Source: Perognathus longimembris pacificus | Taxonomy: Eukaryota; Chordata; Mammalia; Rodentia; Heteromyidae | Assembly: GCF_023159225.1 (NCBI RefSeq) | Contig: NC_063167.1 | Span: 69,627,798 to 69,691,797, forward strand | Direction of reading: 5' to 3' | Length of the DNA: 64,000 nt | Shown: piece after piece, positions 46,325 through 57,487 of the stretch | Layout: every line of letters begins with the position of its first letter | Position numbering within the stretch: position 1 is the stretch's first letter | Position numbers and translations under genes: made by a program | Notes under the pieces: generated by a model | Told to the model about the DNA's origin: nothing | What the model saw: the letters and a program-made list of their open reading frames with translations, nothing else | The model's database searches: none

Positions 46325-46364
<40 letters not shown>
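46325..46364. repeat. (CA)n microsatellite
   Basis: About 20 CA units with a single interruption near the end. Confidence 0.95.
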
Positions 46365-46368
<4 letters not shown>

Positions 46369-46369
46369 T

Positions 46370-47159
46370 GTAAACACATGCACACATACACAGAGTCAGG
46401 GATAAAGAGAGCGACAGTGACAGAGACAGGCATCCAGACAGGCTCCTGAGTGCACCTGGAATGTTCCATCACCTCCACACTCTCCCATCCCCATGGGGAA
46501 AATTTAAAACCTACTGTGCAAAGCCACGGAGGTGCTTGGAGCCCACATGGGCATCTGCTTGAGGTGGCTTCCGTGCATGGAGCAGCCCATCAGCTGCTGA
46601 ACAAGATGGAGCCCTCCTTAGTCCTGTGGAAGAGGGCAGGCAGAGAAGGCCATGGGCAAGGACTAGCCTAGGGCACTGGGAGGAGATGACTGGCAGGCCA
46701 GCCCAGGTGGAGGCTCAGGGGCAAGGCTGGCCTAGCCCCCTGTCACCCACCATCCTTGAGGGGTCAGCTGGCCAGGTTTTTCTCTAGACCATTCTCCGGG
46801 TTCTTGCAAGGAACAATTGCCAAATCCTGATTGCTTCGCTCACCCTGCACTGCCTGCATTGGGGGCCAGGGGCTGGCAGGCCTTTCATTATTCATCAGAG
46901 TAAACAGTTGGAGCCGAGCCGCACAATAAAGCAGAGTTGTTGCTTTCTCTGGAAGCCACTCTAACTGTAACCGAGCTGGGAAGGGAGATGCTGCCGGGGG
47001 GCCTGGGGCTCTGGGTCTGTGAGCAGAGCACCTCAGCCAGGCTAGGATGGCTGGCCAAGAAAGCACTGCCAAGGCCAAGCAAGTTCCCCAATTCTGACAC
47101 CCTCTGCTCCCCAACAAGGCCAGGCCTAGATGCAAAAACACTCGGCCTGCCTTCTTTGT
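46370..47159. other. Intergenic DNA with a possible conserved patch
   Basis: No gene or SINE. The stretch 46885-46975 (TTATTCATCAGAGTAAACAG, CACAATAAAGC) differs in texture from its flanks and may be conserved. Confidence 0.35.
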
Positions 47160-47396
47160 GTCTTGTTTTAGTGCTGGTCCTGGGCTTGAACTCAGGACCT
47201 GGATGCTGTCCCTTAGCTTTGTTGCTCAAAGCTGGTGCTCTGCCACTTGAGCCACAGATCTACTTCTGGCTTTTTGGCGATTAATCCAAGATAAGAGTCT
47301 CACAGACTTTCCATCCCAGGCTGGCTTTGAACTTCAATCCTCAGATCTCAGCCTTCTGAGCAACTAGGATGACAGAGGTGAGCCACCAGCGCCGGC
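47160..47396 (-). repeat. B1-like/Geo SINE
   Basis: Complete reverse dimer from TTTAGTGCTGGTCCTGGGC to GTGAGCCACCAGCGCC. Confidence 0.7.
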
Positions 47397-47924
47397 CGTC
47401 AGGGACAGGCGTCATCAAACTGGTACAGCAAGGCCCATACAGCAGACATTGCCCTCGAAATCTGCCCAGGTGAGGGAAGCGGCACCTGCCAGCCAGCTGG
47501 CCTTGCCCTCCACACCGAGGCTGGTCAAGAGGCAGCTGGGTATTCGATGAGCCCTTTTGTAATAAATTATGAATCGGTGACATTTTCCGGATTAATTACT
47601 CCCACTGCTGGGTGGTCTGGTTCTGGTGCGAGGCCCTGGGGGGCAAATTCTGCTCACAGCCAGCAAAGCCCGGAACTGGATCTTCTGCTTTCATCCACCC
47701 TGGTCCTTGTGGGGGTTTTCTTAGGCAGGAAATTCTCTCACTGTGATGAGGATTATACTGAGTTCAGGGGCAGCCCCCCCACCTTGGGTTCCCCTAATCC
47801 TTTTGACCTTTGCAAAACTCTCTCAGCCCCCTTGTCAGCTCAGTGGCATGGCTGCCAGCCTGCTTCCCAAAAGTAGAGCCAGAGGGTTGTTCATGAAGGT
47901 GTCCATAGTAATAGCTCTGTGGGT

Positions 47925-48172
47925 TCCTGCGTGTGTGTTTGTGTGTGCATGTGGTGTGTGCACATCTGTGTGTGCATGTGGTGTGTGCATATATGTATGT
48001 GCATGTGTTATATGTTTGCAGGTGTGTGATGTGTGTGCATATGTGATGTGTTTATGTGTGTGGTCTGTTTGCATGTTTGTGGGGTGTCTGTGGGGTGTGT
48101 GCATGCTTGTGTGATATATGTGTATCTTGGTATGTGTGTATGTGTCTGTGGTATGTTTGCAGTGTGTGCATG
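47925..48172. repeat. TG-rich minisatellite, left part
   Basis: TGTGTGCATGTGGTG-type units of variable length. It continues at 48547 beyond the inserted LTR. Confidence 0.9.
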
Positions 48173-48546
48173 TGTGGGCTCTCTCTCTCGACTTCCCCTC
48201 CCTTGGGTGGGAAGGGGAAGCCCCTTCCTGGGTGGTCCATTATCGCTCACGCGGGAGCGATGGCCTCGGGTAGCTTCGGTGGCGTGTGGTCGCAGGGTGC
48301 CCCAAAACTGCCAAGAATGACACGGATGCGCGGCCCCTGGAGAAAAACCTCTAGGGCTTCTGTTTATTCAAATGAGGAGCCTCCCAGATATACCCCAAAG
48401 GCGGGCACAAGAGAGGGGCCCCTGATTGGTCCCAAGGGGCTGTCCCTCAAGTGATGTCAGACTTCCTTCTCTTCCTGTTAAAGACAGGAAGGGGAGGACA
48501 GGCTGAGGTCAGCTGTGGCCCCTTAAAGGTGCAGCTGACCCCAACA
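48173..48546 (-). mobile_element. Solo LTR of an endogenous retrovirus
   Basis: On the minus strand it starts TGTTGGGGTCAGC and ends CCCACA. Between these are a CCAAT box (48425-48429), a TATA-like GTATATC (48386-48393) and AATAAA (48363-48368), in order. TGCATG directly precedes (48167-48172) and follows (48547-48552) the element, a perfect 6-bp target-site duplication; the TGCATG-rich host leaves some ambiguity. No internal viral sequence is present. Confidence 0.82.
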
Positions 48547-48972
48547 TGCATGTGCACATGTGCATGTCTGGGCAAATGCATGTGTGCATGCATGTATGTG
48601 TGTGCGTGTGTCCACGGCGTGTGGTGTGTATGTGCTGTGCCTCTGGTGAATCTGTATGTGTGTGCGTGTGTGTGTGGTATGTGTCTTGGTATGTGTGTCT
48701 GTAGTGTGTGCATGTGCGTGTGCCTATGGTGTGTGGTGTGTATGTGCTGTGCCTCTAGTGTATGTGTGCATACGTGTGTGGTGTGTGTCTTGGTGTGTCT
48801 GTTGTGTGTGCCTGTGTGTGTCTGTAGTGTATGTGTGCATATGTGTGTAGTATGTGTCTTGGTGTGTGTCTGTACTGTGTGTGCCTATGTGTGTCTGTAG
48901 TGTGTGTGTGGTGTGTGTCTTGGTGTGTGTGCCTGTGTGTGTGTGTCTGTGTGCATGCGTGTGAGCGTGCAG
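48547..48972. repeat. TG-rich minisatellite, right part
   Basis: TGTGTGTCTTGGTGTG and GTGTGCATGTG units, matching the tract left of the LTR. Confidence 0.9.
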
Positions 48973-49149
48973 TGGCTCAGGCAGTCTGAATGAGATGGCT
49001 TTGGGGCGGGGTGTCTGAAGCAGAGGGAGGAAGAAGCGTCCTGACAGCTTAAGATCCTAGTGAGCTTCAAGCAAGACCAAGGAAGATGGGGCCCCTCTAG
49101 ACGCCCAGGGAGGAGCTGTGAGTGAGACCTGCAAGGGAGGGGGATGTGA

Positions 49150-49720
49150 TTTCCTCAGCAGCACCAAAGGATGCATTAACACTGACAATCTCTTCTCAGG
49201 AGCAGAGGAGTTACAACATTCAATACCTGCTTTCCACAAAGTGCAACTTTGTGTTTAATTTTGCCCTTAACAAGTTCCTTCTCCCTTTGTCTAAAATGGA
49301 AGAACATTTTAATGCTGCTCACATTGTTGACTTGAATATTAAATGGCATCATTGGTTTCTCTCTGACTTGTCTCCAGCTTGGACTGTTTTGTTCCCCAGT
49401 GTGCAACATACAGGTGTGGTCAGGACACGTGTCAGAGGAACAACCTCCCCACCAGCAGCTTCCGTTCTGCTCAGGCCTCAGACTCTCACACATTAACAAG
49501 GCCAGGAATCGATCACAAATGACAGGAATTTTCATTCCATTAAATTCAGAGCCTTTGACTCTGACAGCTCAATCTTTAAAAGCGGTAGCTTCTAGGATGT
49601 TCAAGAAAGAGACTAAAAGCTATTTTGCTTATCTAGCTCATATTTTAGAAGAATACATTTCACTGAATTATCCAGAGAGATTTGGCTCAGATCTGGTTTA
49701 GAGTCCTTGACTTCAACTTG
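49150..49720. other. Repeat-free block, possibly conserved
   Basis: Balanced, AT-leaning sequence without SINE or CpG. A plus-strand open frame at 49399-49701 has no recognisable similarity. It could be a distal regulatory element; nothing more can be said. Confidence 0.3.
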
Positions 49721-49749
49721 GAGACAAAAGCTTAGAAATTATGGCTAAG

Positions 49750-49947
49750 GGGGCTGGGAATATGGCCTAGTGGTAAAGTGCTCGCCTTGTATACATGAAG
49801 CCCTGGGTTCGATTCCTCGGCACCACATATGTAGAAAAAAGCCAGAGGTGGTGCTGTGGCTCAAGAAGTAGAGTGCTGCTAGCCTTGAGCAAAAAGAAGC
49901 CAGGGGGCAGTGCTCAAGCCCTGAGTCCACACCCCAGGACTGGCAAC

Positions 49948-49977
<30 letters not shown>
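49750..49977 (+). repeat. IDL-Geo SINE
   Basis: Full dimer with a long A-tail; target repeats are imperfect. Faces the next copy tail to tail. Confidence 0.88.
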
Positions 49978-49978
<1 letters not shown>

Positions 49979-49995
49979 ATGGGTAAGGTTGGTGC

Positions 49996-50002
<7 letters not shown>

Positions 50003-50026
<24 letters not shown>

Positions 50027-50217
50027 GGCCAGTCCTGGGTCTTGGACTCAGGGCCTGAGCACTGTCCCTGGCTTCTTCCCGCTCAAGGCTAGCACTCCGC
50101 CACTTGAGCCACAGCGCCGCTTCTGGCCGTTTTCTGTATATGTGGTGCTGGGGAATCGAACCTAGGGCCTCGTGTATCCGAGGCAGGCACTCTTGCCACT
50201 AGGCTATATCCCCAGCC
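50003..50217 (-). repeat. IDL-Geo SINE
   Basis: Reverse full dimer starting with a T-tail. GGGATTTTTTTTT-type sequence on both sides suggests its target-site duplication. Confidence 0.88.
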
Positions 50218-50491
50218 CGGGATTTTTTTTTTAACTGGGACCAAATTAAGAAAAATGAAAGGCCTTTCAGAATGAACTGGATTACTTGACAAGCAGAGAT
50301 TTTTTGAAAAGGAACTCAGATGCTTAGAATTTGTTTTCTCTCTGTAGCCCAAATACTTATTCATTTGCGTGTGGCTTGGGTTTCTCGTGTGACAAGGGAC
50401 TCAGTCCCCTCCATGAAAAATCATTCCATTTTAAAGCAGTTTAACTGGAAAAAGTTGTTCTTCTATAAGAGCAGTAATCAATTCCCAGCAA

Positions 50492-50693
50492 GGCATCAGT
50501 GGCTTTTGCTAATAATCCCAGCTACTCAGAAGGCTGAGACCTAAGGATCATAGTTCTAAGCCTGAGCAGAAAAGTCCATGAGACTTATCTAGCTAAAAGC
50601 CATATGGTGCAAGTCTTGGAGCGCTAGCCTTGAGCAGAAAAAGCTAAGCAAAAGCATAAAGCCCTAAGTTCAAGTCCCAATACTGGCACTAAA
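50492..50693 (+). repeat. B1-like/Geo SINE
   Basis: Shortened dimer (TAATAATCCCAGCTACTCAG to GTTCAAGTCCCAATACTGGC). Confidence 0.6.
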
Positions 50694-50924
50694 GATGAAT
50701 GAATGATTGAACAAAATCTCAGCTTTGATACTAATAGGCCAAATTGCCCATGTCCTCAGCACAATACACCTTGCATCTCCTTGACCTTTGCCCCCAGGCT
50801 GCTTCCCACATCTCACAGGAATCCTCCTGGGCCTTCATCCCTCCCTGCCCATCAGCCGTCCCTTCCCTGAACATGGCCGTTACTCTCTACAGCTACTGCT
50901 TTCAAGCATCACAGGCCAAAACAG

Positions 50925-51110
50925 GACACATCTCTGGTCACTAATGAGGCATTGATGTTCCTCTAATGAAAACAGAACTAGTGCTAGGGGCCCACCACGA
51001 ATGAATAATTAGAGCCTAATTAAACACTGTCTTTTGTTTCTCAGCTCATGCTTTCTGTGTTCACATTGCTATGGAGTCACACATCATTTGATGCTCTTTC
51101 TAAAAATCAG
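50925..51110. promoter_or_regulatory. Candidate conserved AT-rich element
   Basis: Repeat-free block containing GAATAATTAGAGCCTAATTAAAC, with two homeodomain-type cores 8 bp apart. Called on texture only. Confidence 0.28.
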
Positions 51111-51116
51111 GAGAAG

Positions 51117-51156
51117 ATGGATGGATGGATGGATGGATGGATGGATGGATGGACGG
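51117..51156. repeat. (GGAT)n microsatellite
   Basis: About nine GATG units, the last with a substitution. Confidence 0.95.
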
Positions 51157-51277
51157 ATAGATGGAGCACTTGTCAAGTGCTCATGAGTTACTTCTTGATA
51201 GTTTGAGTTCATTATCCATTTTAGAAGTTTTACCGTTTCTGTGAATATTGGAAATCTTTATAATCAAACACACCCGA

Positions 51278-51512
51278 GGTAGTGCTGGTAGCTCATGTCC
51301 TTAACCCTGGCTACTCTGGAGGCTGCAATCTAAGTATTATGGTTTAAAGCCAGCCCAGGCAAAAAAGCCCATGAGACTCTTATCGCCAATAAACCAGCAA
51401 AAAGCTGGGTGTGGAGGTGTGACTCCAGTGGTAGAGTGCCAGCCTTGAACAGAAAAGTTAGGTGAGCATGCAGTCCTGAGTTCAACCTCAAGTGCCAGCA
51501 CCAACAATAAGT
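51278..51512 (+). repeat. B1-like/Geo SINE
   Basis: Complete dimer (GGTAGCTCATGTCCTTAACCC to CAACCTCAAGTGCCAGCACC). Confidence 0.65.
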
Positions 51513-51534
51513 GTGGGTAGGAAGGGATGGGTCA

Positions 51535-51640
51535 CTGTGTTCCTTTTTCAGGTAAGAATTTGAGGCTCAGACAAGGGACTCGCCCATTGTCTGTACAGAG
51601 GGAAACCACTGAGCCTGGGTTCAAAGGCAGCATGGTATGT
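51535..51640 (+). repeat. MIR remnant
   Basis: TTTTTCAGGTAAGAATTTGAGGCTCAGA and ACTGAGCCTGGGTTCAAA correspond to the MIR core and 3' part. Confidence 0.5.
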
Positions 51641-52429
51641 TGCAGAAACAGTGCCTGGCCTGGTAAGTGTGGTGCCTGGCCTAAACCAGGAGGACAGGAC
51701 AAGCCCTGCAGCGGTGTCCTAGGTGGGGCAGCTCAGGAGTCCCTGGTGTCCAACTGCCTGGGACAAGATGGAGCCTCCTGCGGATGGGGCACTGGGGGCA
51801 GGTAGCCAGGAGGACAAGGGTTGCAGCTCACTGAGCTAGGCCCAGCCTGGGTATTGCCACTCAGCCACTACCTGCCCCAGCCCTCTGCCTCTACCAGCTC
51901 CCGCCAAAGTGCCCTGCCTCCACCCCCCTGCCCCTGCCCTCCACCCCCTGCCCTTGCCCCTGCCCCAAGCTCCCTGCCACAGGTCAAGGGCGACCAGACC
52001 CCATGCAGGCCTTTCCAATCTACAATTCAGCCTCCCGTCTTCAAGTCAACAATGTCTACAGCACATGACGCACACATGAGGCCACTGAGACTGAGAGAGG
52101 CCAAGGCTCTGGCAAACTAAGCTCTTAGAAACCACAGCAAGCAGATAAAAAAAAACAAACAACAAAAAAAAACCAGATTCATCTATCCCCCAAACTGGCA
52201 TGCTCAGGGCTCACCCCATACCCAGTGAGGGCGGAACTAACTGTAAAGGGGCCATTCACTCTCAGGACACATCTGTCTGCAAAGCAACCTGGCATACTAA
52301 TGTACCTGCTGCTAGCCAGCCCTCCAGAGGCAGAGGAAGGAGCGTCTGCAGTGGGAGGCCAGCATGGGCTGTTCAAAGCTCAGGCTTGGGCCACAGGCTG
52401 ATGTTACCCAGGATTTTCTGGGCTGATCA

Positions 52430-52545
52430 GGGAAGCTAATTATTATGCAAATATATGTGCCGGGCTATTGTATCTGATCTATTCGAAAAGCAAATAACTT
52501 CCAAATTGGGCTGTAAGTATTAATAGTAACAAATTATTTGCTGCA
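52430..52545. promoter_or_regulatory. Candidate conserved element with octamer site
   Basis: AT-rich, repeat-free block with TAATTA-type sites and a perfect octamer ATGCAAAT at 52445-52452 (POU-factor consensus), followed by spaced TAAT and AAATTA motifs. Upstream intergenic DNA of SYT6. Confidence 0.33.
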
Positions 52546-52732
52546 CCCACATTCAGTGGATGGTGACATAGGACCCGAGGTCAGGGGCAGCAGGGGCATA
52601 GAAACAGCTGTCCCTCTGGCCCTCCCCCTCATTTGGATCCAGCCCCCAAAAAGGAGCCAGAACTCCAATGCTAGGCAGTTTCCCAGGCAGCCCTTAAGTC
52701 CATTGTTGTAAGCCTTGCCCAATTAACGACAA

Positions 52733-52932
52733 CTTGTAATCCTAACTGCTCAGGAGGCTGAGATCTGAGGATTGTTGTTAGAAGCCAGCCTGGGCAGAAA
52801 AACTCTTATTTCCAATGAACCAGCAAGGAGCCGGAAGTTGAGCTGTGGCTCAAGTGGAAGAGCACCAGCCTGGAGCAAAAAAGCCTCAGAGGAATGCAAG
52901 GCCCTGAGTTTAAGCCCTAGTACCAGCAGGAA
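52733..52932 (+). repeat. B1-like/Geo SINE
   Basis: Complete dimer (TTGTAATCCTAACTGCTCAGG to TTTAAGCCCTAGTACCAGC). Confidence 0.65.
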
Positions 52933-52939
52933 AACAAAC

Positions 52940-54090
52940 AGGCTCTGAGGTTTGCCCCAGCCTGAGGCCCCTCCGGGCCCATCCATGCCCTGGCTCCACC
53001 TTGCAGTCTCCTGTCTTATGGGCTCTTCACAGTCACTGGCTGCCCCAGCCACACCATCCCAAGGTGCAGAAAGACTAGAGAGGAGGGAGGGCCTGCACAA
53101 CAGAAGGTCTTGGTTCCAAACTGACCCCTTACCTCTGTGCGTGCTCTGAATGCACACACCATTATTAAATGTCTGAATGCGATGTCATTGCATGATGGCA
53201 GAGCCCAGCAATGCCACCACAGATGAGAGGTGCAGAGCAATCTGGGCAGAGGGGGCAGAGGAGGTGGGAGAGCACCCTGCCCCTTTTCTTGGGTGTGCGC
53301 ACCCCTTCCCAGGCTCCTAGTCAGCTGCAGAGCAGTGGGAGGGGTGACATTGGCAGCCCCATCCTGCGTGGGCTGGGGCGGGAGCAAAGGCCACACTGAA
53401 TGAAGTAGGGGCTGTACTTCCCCACACCAGTAGGGGGCAAAAATCAGTGCAACTCAATCTCCTCTGCAATTATCCACCCCACACACTGGAGATGGAACTC
53501 TGGGCCCAGACCCCACCATCGGAGCCCACCATCGGAGCTGTGCCCTTGGCTTTGAGCTCATTTTTGAGATAGGGCAGAGCAGTTCTTCCAAGGCCTGTCT
53601 CCCGGTAGCCACTGGGCTACCAGCTACCAGGCTGCTGGCTGTCTAGTCCTTGCCAGAAGGATGGGAGGGGGAGACAAGAGGGGAGAGGAGAGGAGAGAGA
53701 AAAGGGGAGATGAGAAGAGAAGGTGGGAAGACTGAGCCTCCCTGTGGAAGCAGGCGGGGGCCTGGGCAGGATGCTCAGAACACTGGGGCAGACTGAGCCC
53801 CTCAGCCAGCTGCCCAACCAAAAGGATTTGGCCCACTGGTGCCCTGCTGGGGGTTAGCCTGTGCCCCAGGACCATGCCTCCCGCCCCTCTGAGTCAGCTT
53901 ACCTCAACCATCCTGCCTAGGGCACCCACCCCACACGGGCCATGGGGACTGGGGGTGGGGGGCGGACAAAGGCAGGAGTCCTGGATACTGCGTGTGCCCA
54001 AAGGCCAAAGGCTGGTGGCAGGTCCACAGTGCGCACGCGGCTGGTCCTGTGGCCCCTGGGCGGGGCGTCTCTGGTGGGGTGGCAGCCTGA
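52940..54090. other. Intergenic DNA without repeats or genes
   Basis: Unique GC-rich sequence carrying the CTCF-like motif at 53427 and a GAGAGG purine tract near 53680. Confidence 0.45.
53427..53439 (+). promoter_or_regulatory. CTCF-like core motif
   Basis: CCAGTAGGGGGCA fits the CTCF core consensus CCASYAGRKGGCR at every position. It lies in SINE-free intergenic sequence about 14.7 kb upstream of SYT6. Binding is inferred. Confidence 0.5.
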
Positions 54091-54092
54091 GC

Positions 54093-54275
54093 TCTTTTAT
54101 TCAAACCAAGCACTTTACCACTTGAGCCACAGCTCTACTTTCAGCTTTTTGGTGGTTAATTGGAGATAAGAGTCTCACAGACTTTCCTGCTCTGGCTGGC
54201 TTTAAACCACAATCCTCAGATCTCAGTCTCCCAGGAAGCTGGGATTACAGGCATGAGCCACCAATGCCCAGCCAA
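54093..54275 (-). repeat. B1-like SINE, truncated right half
   Basis: Reverse copy ending GGGATTACAGGCATGAGCCACC. Confidence 0.65.
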
Positions 54276-54513
54276 GCAGAAGGTCTTTAAGTCTGTTTTA
54301 CACAGGAGAAAAAGAAACCAGGAAGTCGCTGAGCTGGGATTGCAGCCACGTTTATCTGCCCCTGCAGTACATACTTTACACATGATGATCTGCCAAGCAC
54401 AGTACCCCTAGCACCACGTTATCCTAGCTCTGGATATGTGGGGACTGTCAGCTGGGTTTAAGGGGATAACTGAAGTTGCAGGGAGCTGAAGCCAAGAGGA
54501 GTGGCTGCCCCAG

Positions 54514-55592
54514 CCCTGGCCCTGGCCCTATCCTTGACCATGCCCCTGCCCCTGCCCTTGGCCCTGTCCCTGCCCCTGGCCCCAGGCCTTGGCCCTAGCC
54601 ACTGCGCCTGGCTCTGGCCCTGGCCCTGGCCCTGCCTCTGCTCCTGCCCCTGCCCCCTGCCTCTGGCCCTGCCCCTACTCTTGGCTCTGCCCCTGGCCCT
54701 TCCCCTGCCCCTGGCCCTGCCCCTACCCTTGCCCCTGCCCCTGCCCCTGGCCCCTGCCCCTACCCCTGCCCCTGGCTCTGCCCCTGGCCCTGGCCCTGGC
54801 CCTGGCCCTGCCCCTGCCCTTGGCCCTGGCCATGGCCCTGCCCCTGCCTTTGGCCCTGGCCCTGGCCCTGGCTATGGCCCCTGCCCCTGCCCCTGCCTTT
54901 GGACCTGGCCCTGGCCCTGCCCCTGGCCCTGCCCTTGGCCCTATCCCTGCCCCTGGCCCCAGGCCCTGGCCCTAGCCACTGTGCCTGGCTCTGGCCCTGG
55001 CCCTGGCCCTGCCTCTGCTCCTGCCCCTGCCCCCTGCCTCTGGCCCTGCCCCTACTCTTGGCTCTGCCCCTGGCCCTGCCCCTACCCTTGCCCTTGCCCC
55101 TGGCCCTGGCCCTGGCCCCTGCCCCTACCCCTGCCCCTGGCTCTGCCCCTGGCCCTGGCCCTGGCCCTGCCCTTGCCCTTGGCCCTGGCCATGGCCCTGG
55201 TCCTGCCTTTGGCCCTGGCCCTGGCCCTGGCTATGGCCCCTGCCCCTGCCCCTGCCCCTGCCTTTGGACCTGGCCCTGGCCCTGCCCCTGGCCCTGCCCT
55301 TGGCCCTGGCCCTGGCCCTGGCTCTAGCCCCTGTCCCTGTCCCTGCCCCTCCCCCTGGCCCTGGCCCTGGGCATGGCCCCAGCCCCTGCCCCCGACCCTG
55401 GCTCTGGCTCTGGCCCTGCCCCTGCCCCTGCCCTTGGCCCTGGCCCCTGCCCCTGCCCCTGGCTCTGGCCCTGCCCCTGCCCCTGCCCCTGGCCCTGGTC
55501 CCTGCCCCTGCCCCTGGCTCTGGTCCCTGCCCCTGGCTCTGGCCCTGCCCCTGCCCTTGGCCCTGGTCCCTGCCCCTGGCTCTGGCCCTGCC
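54514..55592. repeat. CCCTGG/CCCTGC hexanucleotide VNTR with higher-order duplication
   Basis: About 1.08 kb of CCCTGG, CCCTGC and CTCTGG units. Because the unit is a multiple of three, long frames (up to 393 codons of Ala/Leu/Pro/Gly) stay open on both strands; they are not genes. Landmark variants (CCCTAGCCACTG at 54593 and 54970; CTTTGGACC near 54897 and 55262) recur 360-377 bp apart, so a large block was duplicated in tandem. Confidence 0.95.
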
Positions 55593-55644
55593 AGCCTTCC
55601 CAGCATTTGTGAAGCAGGCTGCTGTCACCCTGATGACATGTTTG

Positions 55645-55890
55645 TGATGTGGCTTTCTTTAAGTTGTGTCCTTCACACTTAAAATATGGGAGTGTGCTGT
55701 GGGAAGTAGTACGAAGATTCCTCAAAAAACTAGAAATAAAACTACCCTATGGTCCATCATGCACCCAAATGATTACAAGTCAGGAAGCAGTAAAAACTCT
55801 CACACATCCACATTCATGGCTGCCCTGTTCACCACAGCCAGTGTGTGGGAACAGCCCAGCGCCCCACAATGGATGAGTGGATGGAGAAAC
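55645..55890 (+). mobile_element. Old LINE-1 3' fragment
   Basis: Degenerate L1 ORF2 end: GGAAGTAGTACGAAGATTCCTCAAAAAACTAGAAATAAAACTACCC, then GCGCCCCACAATGGATGAGTGGATGG. Several stops. Confidence 0.6.
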
Positions 55891-56869
55891 ATGAGACACA
55901 CGCGTGCACACACACACACATACACACACACACACACACACAATGGAAGCCAGGGCCCGCAGGACAGGGGAGCCTGCTTCATCTCACATGTGGGTGTGAC
56001 TCTAAAATGGAGCTTCCACAGAGACTCACACAGGCTCCTATGCACACACACCACCCAGCTCCGATGTATGGTTCTGGCTGGGGTGGATTTCCACAATACA
56101 AAATCTTTGAACAATGAACAGTTTCACAAAATGGCTGTCGGGAGGTTAGATGATATTTGAAGTGGGGAGCCTAGGGCCCTGAGTTCAAGTCCCAGTACTA
56201 GCAATAATCATAATACAGAGAAAATGTGGAATTATCCCTACCACAACACTCAGTGTGTTCAGTTGTAATGGTTCTGCCCTTCTGAGTGGGGGTTAAAGCA
56301 AGCAAGCATGGTCTGTGGTGAGCTGCGCCCTGCCATGGGAGATTTCCTGGCCTGTGTACCCAACTGGTGAAGGGTTGGGAGCTGTTGATTTCAGGAAAGA
56401 TCTCTGTCCACAGCCTCCTCCTCAATACCCATTCTCTTCACCAAATGAAGAAATACTGGCTCTAAAAACTCAAGCTGTTTGGAGAAGGTGTCCAGTAGTC
56501 ACTCACATCATAGTATGAATTACAGGATACCCTTGCTCAAGAATAAAGCATGCTGAAGATAGCATATGAATGGAGATAATTCTGAATTCTTTTATATAAA
56601 AAACTTCAGAAGGACTAAAAAAAAAGTTAAACTTTCAAGTGAAGCTTTAAATAGAGTTGAAAGCTTTGAGTTAATAATTTTATGCAAAATAACTTTCACA
56701 CTAGCAAGCAGCTTCCAAAATGAGTGACAAAGTAGGCAGCAGATTCTTCTTCCTTTTCTTTCTTTTTTTTTTTTTCCTGCCGTTGTGGCAAACAGGAGCT
56801 TTATTTTCTCAATTCCTTATCTTGCTTTCTGGGTATTTTAAATGTAGTATCATATAAGAAGAGGGAGAG

Positions 56870-56950
56870 TCAGAGTTTGTTGTTCACAATAGCCAAGAGG
56901 GGGAAACAACCAAAAGTTCACCAACAGAAAAACGATGAAGAAGACAGGCA
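56870..56950 (+). mobile_element. LINE-1 ORF2 fragment
   Basis: TTGTTCACAATAGCCAAGAGGGGGAAACAACC matches the L1 ORF2 end seen in the younger copies. Very short. Confidence 0.5.
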
Positions 56951-57487
56951 CACTCGCCGCTCAGAGGAACTGCCGGCCGGGGAACTGAGACCGCAGCTTC
57001 CGCATGGCTGAGCCCTGAGGCAGCAGTGCTGAACTCACACTCCACACATTGGGCAGGGGAGTTTTGAACCCTCACTTATCACACTGGAGCAGTCACTGCC
57101 TAAGCACTAGAAGACATGTTGCCTAACTGGAATGGGACTCGCCTGTTAATTGGCCTAGAGATTGTTCAGCCACCAACGTGGCTGCCGGGACTCTCCATTC
57201 TTGGGGCTTGAGGGCAGGCAGGAGGCAGCAGGTGGGGGTCAGGAGGCAGGTGCATTGCTGGTCCAGAGGCTGTGCACAGCCCACGCTGGACGCCAACATC
57301 CTGCGAGCAAAGGTGGGCCGGCTCGCTCCCCTCACGAGACAGCATTCTTTAGATTGCATAAAGATAACACAGAGGTTAATTGAGAATGGCTGAATCGCTC
57401 AGTGTGTGATGAGAACTAACTGAAGATTTAAAGTACAGAGTTAGAATTTGGAATCTGTGTGTGCATGTGTGTGTGCGTGCACACACA

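Noticed and set aside
54501..55682. 393-codon open frame of Pro/Ala/Leu, with counterparts on the minus strand
   Set aside because: It is entirely hexanucleotide repeat; a unit length divisible by three keeps all frames open. No start context or flanking coding sequence.
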